Source of the DNA: JAGQOZ01 sp041399205
GTDB lineage: Bacteria; Planctomycetota; Planctomycetia; Pirellulales; Pirellulaceae
DNA: 64,000 nt
NCBI GenBank assembly: GCA_041399205.1
Contig: JAWKTK010000003.1
Location: forward strand, 682,001-746,000
Direction: 5' to 3'
Below the pieces are notes generated by a model. That model had not been told where the DNA came from. It saw only the letters and a list, made by a program, of their open reading frames with translations, and did not search any database. Below are positions 18,401 to 26,938 of this stretch, in pieces; the first letter of the stretch is position 1, and each line of letters starts with the position of its first letter. The position numbers and the translations under genes were made by a program.

Positions 18401-19811
18401 GCGTTACGCCATTTTGTTGGCGTCCACCGACGCGACCGAAGCCGAACGTTTACTCCGGGATGTTCTACAAAAGCAGCCTGACAACCGATTGGCACAACGC
18501 ACTTTAGCCATGATGCTGGGCACTCGTACTGATCAAGATGCCTGGACCGAATCGCAACAGCTGTTGACGGCGTCTTCGGCCACCAGCAGTTCGACGGCTG
18601 ACCAACGATTGAAGGCCGTATTGTTGATTCGGCGCGGAGGTCGCGAGGATCTGGCCAAAGCACGACAAATGCTGGCCGAACTGGTGACACAACCTTTCGC
18701 TCAAGCGGAAGATCACATCCTGTTCGCTCGGTTGCTGGAAACGCAAGGTGACATGGACTTGGCCTCCGAACAATACCAACTGGTATGTGGTGATGAGCAG
18801 GCCACCGTGCGACACTTGGGAATGTATGTGGCATTCTTGTTGCGACAAGGCAACGCCAACGAGGCGACCGACTGGCTGAACCGCTTAGAATCGGCGGCAC
18901 CGGCCAGTTTGGGCGTGATTCAGCTGAAGGCCAAATGGCTGCGACTACAAGGACAGGAAGATCGTATCGAAACGTTGGTGGAAACGTTTGCCAGTAGCCA
19001 ACTGGATCAAATCCGCGATGGTAAACGACGAGAAACATTGATGCTGAACGTGGCCAAAATCTACGAAGATGTGCCGATGCAGGATCAGGCCGAACGCTGG
19101 TATCAAAAGGCCGCCAGTGAATTTGATTCGTCGCAGGAAGCATTGCTCTTGTTTTGGGCCGGGCATCAACAAGAAGCCAAAGCAGTCGATTTCTGTTTGA
19201 AAAATCTGAACCAAGATTTCGACCAAGACTTGGTAGTTTCGTTATCCAAAGTATTGGTATTAGGACGTTTTGAACAACCAGTGGATCCGCGAGCGATCCA
19301 ATCGCTGGCCAAAGGCCTGCAGCAGTTTCCACAAAACAGTAGCCTGTGGTTTTATGCTGGCAACTTGCAATTGAAGCAAGGCAAAGTGGCTCAAGCGATC
19401 AACCTGTATCGCAAACTAACGCAATTGGATGCGAACCACGTGTTAGGCTTGAATAACCTGGGTGCGCTGTTGGCCGAAGAGCCGAATGGTACCGACGAAG
19501 CACTTACATGTATCAATCTCGCCATCGACAAAGCCGGATACGTAGTGCCCACGTTGCTGGACACCAAGGCCACTATTTTGCTGCAACAAGATAAAGTGAA
19601 TCAGGCGGTCGACTTGTTACGCCAAGTGGTCTCGTTGCCCAATGGCAATGATCCTCGTTATCACCTGCATCTGGCTGAAGGACTCAACAAACTTGGCTTG
19701 CGTGATGACGCTCGACACGCTTTGTCCAATGCAGAGCAGCTCGGCTTGCAACGCGTCTTTTTGACCAATTTGGAAAAGCAGCAGTGGTCTTCGCTGCGTA
19801 ACGACTTATAG
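15450..19811 (+). CDS. Giant membrane-anchored TPR-repeat protein of the exosortase/EPS locus
   Basis: At 1453 aa this is the largest gene of the EPS run. An N-terminal basic stretch is followed by a single transmembrane helix (about residues 31-49; WKLLIISAVLLAALLPAVHF). Most of the rest is tetratricopeptide repeats, for example DYYQRLVAENPGRADSHLGLGQ and AINLYRKLTQLDANHVLGLN. The position matches PrsT/PEP-CTERM-system TPR proteins, which are thought to scaffold secretion or assembly of the polysaccharide. It starts 3 bases after the kinase gene, so translational coupling is likely. A 407-codon antisense frame inside it is a codon-composition artefact. Partners and exact role are unknown. 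Confidence 0.82.
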   Translation: MRTLHPVSAEDRLPSDSPRTGTALARRSRKINWKLLIISAVLLAALLPAVHFWHSRQLAGVSEALLRRADQLETEGKYYEASNTLFRYVNIHEGHKDVGPVMVRLAQTYDRFAQDRTKKSKAISWYLKALAAAPNEVSLYARLAELQIETGQFSLAEEVADKGLKLAADDYSCQKQRTLARHHQLEQGRSVDVDALVAEFSQLLKARPEDIDCAEAFAGLLRQHVRVQNEFNPSQLADQTMNNMVQANGGNFQAYLVRHKYRLQHDLPDADKDLEAAFTIAPNNQDVLVTAGDYAYHQGEFPSALDYYQRLVAENPGRADSHLGLGQSLRQLGRIDEAITAFQQGLAQADPLNLALNVQLTDTLINEGRLDEANATIGNLETAIGQLASEGIESLRDWAVASRDLLQGKLCLARRDYVGAIDKLTNVAATTSPQAMRNREGSVSFHANTLLGDAYAALSQWQESALAYERAIELAPHLEATYLAAAKSWTAADQIEKALNLCEKLTVRPQSPAGVWLLVIRLELERQLRRPVDERTWQSLDRAFQTVEQSAPDEWEFQLEKARYLAVRDKVAGLSQAMQLLLNVEQSQEANSDMWSRLVMLYASLGQPAEADRALERLEQLESGQFRTHAIRAQLFLGRQQLDAAQNEISMLKTLSAGGDPDQQTLISALEQRLIMEAGDTQALKDLLQNQLQQQSGNLQALAQLADLNLAAGDLAELDQTIQHIKQVEGEQGALWRFFEARKLLQAIDAKSTNNQLRTVRQLQRDIEVARPWWPGGGMLRGLIAEHQNLNGDAIDAYVALIHSGFHRPEVYEHLVRLLYQEQRYSEAVYFLRYLNRNEASHTALTEIGVSAASSTGQWDVAVQLAKQAMDQTPDDILKHIWYAQTLNSADRIAEADAAYQTALDQFGDDLRIWVAYLSYLAQHNQLGQVEEAIVRLEQHAELSEADRAFLLAQIYELLGDATNARQQYAAATKAAPNNLTFQLRYAILLASTDATEAERLLRDVLQKQPDNRLAQRTLAMMLGTRTDQDAWTESQQLLTASSATSSSTADQRLKAVLLIRRGGREDLAKARQMLAELVTQPFAQAEDHILFARLLETQGDMDLASEQYQLVCGDEQATVRHLGMYVAFLLRQGNANEATDWLNRLESAAPASLGVIQLKAKWLRLQGQEDRIETLVETFASSQLDQIRDGKRRETLMLNVAKIYEDVPMQDQAERWYQKAASEFDSSQEALLLFWAGHQQEAKAVDFCLKNLNQDFDQDLVVSLSKVLVLGRFEQPVDPRAIQSLAKGLQQFPQNSSLWFYAGNLQLKQGKVAQAINLYRKLTQLDANHVLGLNNLGALLAEEPNGTDEALTCINLAIDKAGYVVPTLLDTKATILLQQDKVNQAVDLLRQVVSLPNGNDPRYHLHLAEGLNKLGLRDDARHALSNAEQLGLQRVFLTNLEKQQWSSLRNDL

Positions 19812-19853
19812 TTCGGACGCACCGCAATTTCGCTCGCATCGAAGGAAATCAAC

Positions 19854-20498
19854 ATGAATTCGTCTTTCACTACTAAGGCTGCTGTTTACGCGATAATTGC
19901 CGTGGCCATCATCGTCGGTTCGGGCGTGCTGCACGGTCACATGAGCCAGCGTTGGGGTACGGCGGAACAACTGGAATTGGCGGCGAAAGAAGTGAATCAG
20001 TTTCCCAAGTCGTTTGCGGCTTGGGAGATGACTGACGAACAGCCGTTGTCCGATACAGCCATAGAACTGTTACGCTGCGAAGGTTACTTTCATCGAACGT
20101 ACACCCATCGCACGACGGGCATGACGGTTGACGCCACGTTGATTGTCGGCCCCGGTTCCACGATGGCCATCCACACACCCGAAATTTGTTTCTCCAGTTC
20201 CAACTACGTGCTGACACGCGATCGTCATGTGGTCAGCGTAGAAGACGGAGCGAATTCGCATGCGTTTTGGTCGGTCGATTTTCAAACCAACGATGCGCAA
20301 CAACGACCGCTGCGAGTTTACTACGCGTGGAGTGCCGGTGCTGGCTGGCAGGCTCCTGAATATCCTCGGTTCGCTTTCGCCGGCAAGCCCGTGCTGCACA
20401 AGTTACAAGTGACGGTCAAAGGCGTGGACGAACGGGAATTTGATGAAAACAGTGCCGGACAGCGTTTTATTCGTGATTTTTTGGCAACGCTTCAGTGA
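19854..20498 (+). CDS. EpsI-like exosortase-associated protein
   Basis: This 214-aa protein has an N-terminal signal/anchor helix (VYAIIAVAIIVGSGVL) and an EpsI-type domain. The family motif 'H-x-PE-x-C' is present as MAIHTPEICF. EpsI proteins are found with exosortases either as the C-terminal half of the same protein or as a neighbour, as here. The biochemical role is not settled. A GAAGGAA box upstream of the ATG supports the start. It follows the TPR gene by 42 bases, so the two are probably in one transcript. Confidence 0.75.
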   Translation: MNSSFTTKAAVYAIIAVAIIVGSGVLHGHMSQRWGTAEQLELAAKEVNQFPKSFAAWEMTDEQPLSDTAIELLRCEGYFHRTYTHRTTGMTVDATLIVGPGSTMAIHTPEICFSSSNYVLTRDRHVVSVEDGANSHAFWSVDFQTNDAQQRPLRVYYAWSAGAGWQAPEYPRFAFAGKPVLHKLQVTVKGVDEREFDENSAGQRFIRDFLATLQ

Positions 20499-20822
20499 AC
20501 CTGGTGACCGAGTTGATTTTTTGAAACACGATGCCAAAATTCGTCGTTCTTTTGGGTAAGTCACTGCCAAAACCAAGACTGTGTAACTGCCCCAGCGTAT
20601 GATGAAGGCATCGTGAAGACGACATAGGGAACAAGATGTGAATTCGAGTCCTGGCGGCATGCGATTCGCAGTTAAGAGAGGCCGAAGCAGATGCCGCAAT
20701 TTGAACGGCTCGCCATGTCGATAACTCGGCAACCTATTTCGAGACAGTTTCTAAGTTGGACGATTCCAATCGTCGACAGACCCATCCGGCTATCGAGTTT
20801 CGCACCTTTTTGAAAGCACAGC
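20499..20822. other. Intergenic spacer inside the EPS run
   Basis: About 320 bases separate the EpsI-like gene from the deacetylase gene, the only large gap in the run. No open frame with a domain, no T-tract hairpin and no convincing promoter was found. It may hold an internal promoter for the glycan-assembly half of the locus. Confidence 0.35.
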
Positions 20823-21722
20823 ATGACTTTGGTTAACGCGTTCACGGTTGACGTCGAGGATTATTTCCACGTCTCAGCCTTTGAATCACACATCGACCGC
20901 AGTGACTGGGAATGTTATCCCAGTCGAGTGGATCAAAATACGCGCCGGATTTTGGATCTGTTAGCCAAGCATAACGTGCGAGGTACCTTCTTTGTTTTGG
21001 GCTGGATTGCCGACCGCATGCCTGAATTGGTCAAGGAGATACAAGCGGCCGGCCATGAAATTGCATCTCACAGTTATTGGCACCGTTTGATCTACCAATT
21101 AGGACCGGCAGCGTTTCAGGAAGATGTGCGGCGGTCCAAAGAGTTGTTAGAAGATATCACCGGACAAGCGATTACGGTGTTTCGCGCACCTAGTTTTTCG
21201 ATCACCAAGAAATCGAAATGGGCATTGGAAATCTTGGCGGCTGAAGGTTTTCAGATTGACACCAGTATCTTTCCGATTTTTCATGATCGCTACGGTATTC
21301 CCGGTGCACCAAGCGAAATTCACCAAGTCCACACACCGTCCGGTTCTCTCTGGGAATTTCCTCCGTCCGTGGTTCGCTACGGCTGGTGGAACTTGCCCGT
21401 TTCCGGCGGCGGCTATTTTCGCTTGTATCCTGGAAAATGGACCGTGAAATGGCTCGGCCGCATCAACACCAAAGAACGACGCCCATTTGCCTTTTACATT
21501 CATCCTTGGGAATTGGATCCTGATCAACCCAGGTTGAAGGTTGGTTCGTGGGTCTCTCAGTGGCGACACTATCTGAATCTGTCTTCCACAGAAAGAAAAC
21601 TAACGGAACTGTTGGGGCAATTTTCATTTGGAACGGTAACCGAAGCAATCACCAACCAACGCCGCGTTTGTGGCGAAGCTGCCACGGTCAAGATTCCGGG
21701 GCGTTTGGAAATTGAATGCTAG
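20823..21722 (+). CDS. Polysaccharide deacetylase (NodB homology, exosortase-locus type)
   Basis: The 299-aa protein opens with VDVEDYFHVSAFE, the catalytic-Asp motif of the exosortase-associated deacetylase group. It continues with GTFFVLGWIADR and the zinc motif SHSYWH, then FRAPSFS. A DUF3473-like C-terminal region (HPWELDPDQPR) follows. It would remove N-acetyl groups from a polysaccharide, or from a lipid-linked intermediate, in the EPS pathway. No signal peptide is visible, which is usual for this subgroup. Its stop overlaps the next start (ATGCTAG), so translational coupling is likely. The acetylated substrate cannot be named from sequence. Confidence 0.88.
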   Translation: MTLVNAFTVDVEDYFHVSAFESHIDRSDWECYPSRVDQNTRRILDLLAKHNVRGTFFVLGWIADRMPELVKEIQAAGHEIASHSYWHRLIYQLGPAAFQEDVRRSKELLEDITGQAITVFRAPSFSITKKSKWALEILAAEGFQIDTSIFPIFHDRYGIPGAPSEIHQVHTPSGSLWEFPPSVVRYGWWNLPVSGGGYFRLYPGKWTVKWLGRINTKERRPFAFYIHPWELDPDQPRLKVGSWVSQWRHYLNLSSTERKLTELLGQFSFGTVTEAITNQRRVCGEAATVKIPGRLEIEC

Positions 21723-22789
21723 ATCTTGATCCAGGGCGAGTGGCAGACGTGGACCAAACACTTATCAGCGTAGTGATTCCCGTTCGGAACGAATCTCGCC
21801 ACATTGCTGCCACGCTGCAGATGCTGCTGGCCCAGGACTTTGATCCTGGCCAATTCGAATTGCTGGTGGTCGACGGCAATTCCACCGACGACACGTGTAC
21901 CTTGGTTCGCCGCTTGGCTCAGCAACATCCTCAGATTCGACTCCTGCCGAATCCTTGGCAATGGTCCAGCGCTGGCCGTAACGTGGGTGTTAGAGCAGCC
22001 CGCGGGCAGATCATTGTCATCATTGATGGCCACTGTCAGATTCCTACGCAGCAATATTTTCAACATCTCGCAGAAGCCTTTGCGGACGCATCCATTGACA
22101 TTGTGGGTCGGCCGCAACCATTAACCGTCGAGGGCGCTAGTGTGCTGCAAAAGGCGATTGCGGCTGCGCGAGCCAGTCGTATTGGTCACCATCCCGATTC
22201 GTTGATCTACTCCAATCGAGCTCAAATTGCGCCAGCCATGAGTGTGGGCGCGGCGTATCGACGTCGAGTGTTCGATAAGATTGGATATTTCGACGAACAG
22301 TTTGACGCCTGTGAAGATGTTGACTTTAACTATCGCGCGGACCGAGCGGGCTTGCGATGCCTGTTCGATCCGAAAGTCGCCGTTCACTATTTTCCTCGCC
22401 GAACTTTGCATCAGCTGTTCCATCAGTTGGCTCGATACGGTCGAGGTCGTATTCGAATGCTGCGAAAACACCCGGAAACGTTTTCTTGGAAATCACTGGC
22501 TCCAGCGGCCGTCGTGGGCAGTTTTGCTTGCGCCCTGGCGTTGGCTTGTACGGTACCTTACGGTTGGGTGCTGTTGCTGGTACTGACCAACGGATACGCA
22601 TTGTTGATCGGTTTGGGCAGTGTCTGTACGGCTATATCGTCTCGTCAATTGGCGCTGCTGCCATGGCTTCCTCTGGTCTTTCTGGGCATTCACTTTGGCG
22701 CCGGCTTTGGTTTGTGGCGAGAATGGATTTGTGGTTGGTTTCGAACCTCGCAGGCACCCCGGTTGGAGCAGGTCCGTGCTGGAAACTGA
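21716..22789 (+). CDS. Family 2 glycosyltransferase (ExoA-like), membrane-associated
   Basis: The 357-aa protein has a GT-A fold. It starts with ISVVIPVRNESRHIAATL, then LLVVDGNSTDDT (nucleotide-sugar site), VIIDGHCQIP (metal-binding DxH variant) and CEDVDFNYRADRAG (catalytic ED-x-D region). Two or three hydrophobic helices close the C-terminus. The pattern resembles the succinoglycan transferase ExoA. It would add a sugar from a nucleotide donor to the growing lipid-linked repeat unit at the inner membrane. It overlaps the deacetylase gene by 7 bases and the next gene by 14, so it belongs to a tightly packed operon. Confidence 0.87.
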   Translation: MLDLDPGRVADVDQTLISVVIPVRNESRHIAATLQMLLAQDFDPGQFELLVVDGNSTDDTCTLVRRLAQQHPQIRLLPNPWQWSSAGRNVGVRAARGQIIVIIDGHCQIPTQQYFQHLAEAFADASIDIVGRPQPLTVEGASVLQKAIAAARASRIGHHPDSLIYSNRAQIAPAMSVGAAYRRRVFDKIGYFDEQFDACEDVDFNYRADRAGLRCLFDPKVAVHYFPRRTLHQLFHQLARYGRGRIRMLRKHPETFSWKSLAPAAVVGSFACALALACTVPYGWVLLLVLTNGYALLIGLGSVCTAISSRQLALLPWLPLVFLGIHFGAGFGLWREWICGWFRTSQAPRLEQVRAGN

Positions 22790-23948
22790 CGAACGACACG
22801 ACACCAAGTCTTGGCCTCCCTTGGTACGTCCGGTCCGAATCTGCTTTGTCATCGAAAACCTGTTGCCCGCAGGAACAGAACTGTGGATCCTCCGTTTGAT
22901 CCAACATTTGGATCGCCGTTACGTGGTACCTCATCTGTGTCTGCTGGATGGTCACAACGAAACATCTCGACGCTTGCTACCTACCAACTGTCCGACTCTT
23001 TGTTTGGGCATGCAGCGACTGCGTAGTCTACATGGTGTGAGATCGGCGAGTTCATTCAATCGCTTTCTGCGCACGCACCGCATGGATATCGTGCAAGTTC
23101 ATCATGCAGATCCAGCTTACTTCGCCGCGCCGATTGCTCGGTTCGCGAGAACTCGGTTTGTCGTCCAAAGCAAATTTGATACGGGTTATTGGTTGGGCCG
23201 TAAGCACTTGTGGCTGCATCGTGGTCTGCGACCCTTGATTGATGTCACCGTGGCTAACAGCCAAGCCAGTGCGGCAGCAGCAATGCAGCAAGAATGGTCT
23301 CGGAAAATCATCACATTGGAAAACGGCATCCCAATGGACAAGCTGTTACAAATCGATCCGCTCTGCATGCCGCGCACCGCAACATCGCCAAGTGCAACGC
23401 CAATTCGAATCGGCATGGTCTGCAATCTTCGTAGTGTGAAGCGGCCAGAGACCTTGTTGCAAGCGGCGAGTTTGATTCGTTCGCAAAAGACACATTTTGA
23501 TTTGGAATATCATTTCGCCGGCGGCGGACCGTTGTTGGAACAACTGAAATCACGCACTCGAGAACAAGGCCTACAAGACTGCGTGCATTTTCATGGGCCG
23601 CTGGACGATGTGCCTGGCTTTCTGAATAACATGCACATCGCCACGCTGACATCCGAATCCGAAGGGCTGTCTCATTCCATTTTGGAGTATCTGGCGGCGG
23701 GCCGAGCGACCGTGGTGTCGGACGTGCCGGGGAATCGAGAATTGATTCGTCACGAAGACAATGGATTACTGTTTTCGGTGGGCGACGCCGCCACGTTGGC
23801 GAATAGCCTGCTTCGCTTGACGGCCGAACCGGAGTTGGCAGAACGGCTCGGACGATGCGGTCGAGTGTCAGTGGCGGATCGATATTCTTTGGAGGCCATG
23901 GTGCGTCGGTTCGAAACGTTTTATCGGGAGCTGGTGCATGGCAACTGA
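22776..23948 (+). CDS. GT4-type glycosyltransferase
   Basis: The chosen start is GTG at 22776, because GGAG lies seven bases upstream and the longer frame back to 22620 runs through the preceding gene. The 390-aa product has a GT-B fold. The N-terminal half carries FVIENLLPAGTELWILRLI, a typical acceptor-side motif. The C-terminal half has GMVCNLRSVKRPETLL and the donor site SESEGLSHSILEYLAAGRATV with the E-x7-E pair. It would transfer a hexose in repeat-unit assembly. The 14-base overlap upstream and 11-base overlap downstream indicate coupled translation. Confidence 0.85.
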   Translation: MLETDERHDTKSWPPLVRPVRICFVIENLLPAGTELWILRLIQHLDRRYVVPHLCLLDGHNETSRRLLPTNCPTLCLGMQRLRSLHGVRSASSFNRFLRTHRMDIVQVHHADPAYFAAPIARFARTRFVVQSKFDTGYWLGRKHLWLHRGLRPLIDVTVANSQASAAAAMQQEWSRKIITLENGIPMDKLLQIDPLCMPRTATSPSATPIRIGMVCNLRSVKRPETLLQAASLIRSQKTHFDLEYHFAGGGPLLEQLKSRTREQGLQDCVHFHGPLDDVPGFLNNMHIATLTSESEGLSHSILEYLAAGRATVVSDVPGNRELIRHEDNGLLFSVGDAATLANSLLRLTAEPELAERLGRCGRVSVADRYSLEAMVRRFETFYRELVHGN

Positions 23949-25506
23949 GACGCAACCAGCCATCAGCGAACAGAGCAAAACGAAGGAGACGCTACGCGCG
24001 GAAGTCCAGTCCGTGGGCCGTCATTCCTTGATCTATATGATTGGACCTGCGTTTTCCAAGATTGTTGGCTTTCTGCTCATTCCCATCTACACTCGCTACA
24101 TTACCCCGGACGAATATGGTGTGATGTCTTTGGTAGATCAGATTACGGCGCTCGTCGTGATGGTGTTATCGCTAAACGTTTCCGACGCGATGACGCGCTT
24201 CTACTATCGCACTCGCAATGAATCCGAGCGCCAACAACTGGTCAGTACCGTAATCGTGGGATTTGGCCTGTTGGCGATTCCCATCCTGTTAGTCTGCATA
24301 GGGTTGTCTCGTCAGATCATTGCGCCCATTGTGGATGCGCAGCAGTACACTCGATACATGCAGCTAGCCATGGTCGTGGCTTGGTTCACGATGTTGTTAG
24401 ACATTGGCTACAACTATTTGCGAATGTGTTATCGCTCCAAGACCTTTGTGACCGTGACTATCACACAAATCTTGGCCAGTGTGACGTTGAATATTTGGTT
24501 GGTGGTAGGGTTGGACCTGGGGATTTGGGGCATACTCTATTCGACCTTGCTGGTACAAGGCTGCTTGGCGTTGGTGGTATCTGCGGCCATCTTGGTGCAG
24601 AATCGAGCGACGCCGGCACTGGCCGATTTTCAAAAACTGATTCACTTTGGTTTGCCACTGGTACCGGCCAACGTTTCGCAGCAGTTGAACAACTACTTGA
24701 CGCCCTTCATGATTCGCTGGCTGGCGTCCGCCGACCCTGTGGTGGCACTAGCTCAGGTAGGATTGTTTTCGGCCGGGCAAAAAATGGGAGTGGTGGTGAA
24801 TCGCTTCCTGGTTGTCCCTTTCAATTCGTTTTGGCGACCTCGTCGAATGGAGCTGGTCACTCAGAACGACAAGCAAGTGGATCACATTATCGCACAAATG
24901 TGTACCTATTCCACGATTGTCAATTTGACGTTTGGTGTCTTGTTGTCCGTGGCGATCCAGCCGATGTTACAGCTGATCATTGATCCACACTATTTAAGTT
25001 GTCATTATGTGGTACCCATTATTACGTTAGCGTACGTGGTGCATGGCCTGGAGCATCACTTTGCGACGGGGATTCATCACACTGGCAAGACGTATTATGC
25101 GTCCGTGATTGGAGTGGTTTGTTTGGGAATGGTCGTAGTGTTGAATTTTGGCATCATTCCTCGATTTGGCATCATTGGCGCAGCGATGGTTTCGTTAATG
25201 GCTGCGGTTGTGCGCTCCAGCCTGTTCTATTGGTACAGCCAGCAGATTCACTATTTGCCCTTCGAGAAAGGCCGTCTGGGCGTCTTGTTTGTGTTGGCCG
25301 CAGTTGTGTTTGCGCTGGCACAATTGGTTCAATTCGATTCGGCGGTTTTGAATCTGGTATTGCGAACGGCGGTCGGCATGTTGTTTGCTCCGCTATTGTT
25401 CTGGGCCGGTTTCTTTCGTTCGTCTGAAATTGCCGGCATGCACGAACAATGGATAAAACTCATGGATCGCTTCACCAACCAACGTAACAACCGCTCTCCG
25501 GCATAG
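23938..25506 (+). CDS. Polysaccharide flippase (Wzx-like, MOP superfamily)
   Basis: The 522-aa protein has about 12-14 transmembrane helices. It carries the lead motif of lipopolysaccharide flippases (LIYMIGPAFSKIVGFLLIPIY, then YGVMSLVDQ). Wzx proteins flip undecaprenyl-linked repeat units to the periplasmic face. The neighbouring transferases, the ligase/polymerase-like gene and the Wzz kinase complete a Wzx/Wzy system. Its start overlaps the preceding gene by 11 bases and its stop is 5 bases before the next gene. Confidence 0.88.
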   Translation: MATETQPAISEQSKTKETLRAEVQSVGRHSLIYMIGPAFSKIVGFLLIPIYTRYITPDEYGVMSLVDQITALVVMVLSLNVSDAMTRFYYRTRNESERQQLVSTVIVGFGLLAIPILLVCIGLSRQIIAPIVDAQQYTRYMQLAMVVAWFTMLLDIGYNYLRMCYRSKTFVTVTITQILASVTLNIWLVVGLDLGIWGILYSTLLVQGCLALVVSAAILVQNRATPALADFQKLIHFGLPLVPANVSQQLNNYLTPFMIRWLASADPVVALAQVGLFSAGQKMGVVVNRFLVVPFNSFWRPRRMELVTQNDKQVDHIIAQMCTYSTIVNLTFGVLLSVAIQPMLQLIIDPHYLSCHYVVPIITLAYVVHGLEHHFATGIHHTGKTYYASVIGVVCLGMVVVLNFGIIPRFGIIGAAMVSLMAAVVRSSLFYWYSQQIHYLPFEKGRLGVLFVLAAVVFALAQLVQFDSAVLNLVLRTAVGMLFAPLLFWAGFFRSSEIAGMHEQWIKLMDRFTNQRNNRSPA

Positions 25507-25511
25507 CATTT

Positions 25512-26915
25512 ATGGTATATCCTTTTCACGAAACGGCCGACGATGTGCAGCTGGAACAGCCGCCGTGGGAAGTGGATTCGTGCGCCGAATTGGATGAAGA
25601 CCTGATCGACGCCGCCACGTGGTCTCGATCTCCCGGACTCTGGATGGTGGCCATCTATTTGGGGTTGTTTATTATTCGGCCTTGGGAAGTACTCATGCCC
25701 TGGCTGGGCGATCTGCGTTTTGAACGAATCTACGCCATTACCATGATTCTGGTGGTGGCCATGACGGGACGGTTGTGGAAGTGGACATGGCAGTGCTGGA
25801 CAGTGGTGGCGTTTGCTGTGACGGTAGTGATGTCGGCGGTGTTTGCGTTTCAATCCAGCTTGTCTTGGGAGCCGCTATACCGTTATCTGACTGTGGTGGT
25901 GACCTACTTTCTATTGATGGCGGTGATGAAGTCCACGTCGGATGTGTATCTGCTGATCCTGGCGTATATCGGTGCCATGTGGACGTATTTGGGCAAGTCG
26001 ATGTGGGAGTTCTTTGTCCACAACCGACATGAATTTGCACAAGGCGTGCCGCGACTTTTAGGAACGGATTTGACCTTTGGCGAACCCAATGCGGTGGCCA
26101 TGTCCACCGTGGTCACGCTGCCACTGTGGTATTTCTTGTGGCGAAGTCGTCACACTCTCTTTTTCGAATGGAACCAAACCTGGCGACGCTTGGGCATGGG
26201 ATTGCTAGTCACCTACCCCGTGATGGCATTTGTGGCAACGTTGTTGACTAATAGCCGAGCGGGTATGGTGGGAATCGGAGCCTTCGCGGTGCTGGCCGTT
26301 GTTCGCAATGGATCACCCATACGTTGGATTCGAACTGGCTTCATCATGTTAGCACTCTTGGCGGCCATGTGGGTCTTTTCGCCTCAACAACAGAAGGATC
26401 GCCTCCGCACGCTGTGGGATAAATCGGCCGGTCCTTACAATGCGCACGAATCCGCCGACGGACGTTGGGAAGGCTTTGTGGCGGCCATGCAGATGTTCCA
26501 GCGATTTCCGGCCACTGGAGTGGGGGTTGGTAATTTTGTACTGTATCGCCGTGCGTTCTTGGATGGTGATCCTCGAGTAGCTCACAATTTGCCGGGACAA
26601 ATTCTTGGTGAAACCGGTGCCCTGGGAGGCATCGCCTTTACGTTAATGACGCTGGCAACGTGGAGTATCTGTTGGAAATTGCAACGGTCAACGGTGGGGT
26701 CGGAGGATCCAATTGTTGTGTCCTATTATGATCTTGCCTATGCCATTAGTAATACGATTTTGCTAATGTTGTTATTTGGCCTTTCATTGCACAACGGATT
26801 ACGTTTCAACTGGCTTTGGATCGCTGCCTTTGCCGTTGCCGCCCAACAACAAGTTGACGGACGGTTGCGGATGATCACAAGTGATGTCATGGATGATTGG
26901 GATTCCGACTACTAA
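25512..26915 (+). CDS. O-antigen ligase/polymerase-type membrane protein (Wzy or WaaL-like)
   Basis: The 467-aa product has about ten hydrophobic helices and a large extracytoplasmic loop. It contains signatures of the O-antigen ligase family: NSRAGMVGIGAF, GVGVGNFVLYRR and HNLPGQILGETGALGGIAF. Proteins in exosortase loci with this pattern are annotated as polymerases or O-glycosylation ligases. The flippase upstream and the Wzz-type kinase make a polymerase (Wzy) role the simplest reading. Ligation of glycan to PEP-CTERM proteins is a possible alternative. The gene is tightly spaced with both neighbours. Confidence 0.82.
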   Translation: MVYPFHETADDVQLEQPPWEVDSCAELDEDLIDAATWSRSPGLWMVAIYLGLFIIRPWEVLMPWLGDLRFERIYAITMILVVAMTGRLWKWTWQCWTVVAFAVTVVMSAVFAFQSSLSWEPLYRYLTVVVTYFLLMAVMKSTSDVYLLILAYIGAMWTYLGKSMWEFFVHNRHEFAQGVPRLLGTDLTFGEPNAVAMSTVVTLPLWYFLWRSRHTLFFEWNQTWRRLGMGLLVTYPVMAFVATLLTNSRAGMVGIGAFAVLAVVRNGSPIRWIRTGFIMLALLAAMWVFSPQQQKDRLRTLWDKSAGPYNAHESADGRWEGFVAAMQMFQRFPATGVGVGNFVLYRRAFLDGDPRVAHNLPGQILGETGALGGIAFTLMTLATWSICWKLQRSTVGSEDPIVVSYYDLAYAISNTILLMLLFGLSLHNGLRFNWLWIAAFAVAAQQQVDGRLRMITSDVMDDWDSDY

Positions 26916-26938
26916 CTTTTTCCCTACGTGTATCCACC

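Noticed and set aside
18109..19332. 407-codon minus-strand open frame inside the TPR gene
   Set aside because: It mirrors the codon pattern of a strongly coding TPR gene, has no domain or ribosome site, and its composition (Arg/Pro/Trp-rich) is that of an antisense shadow.
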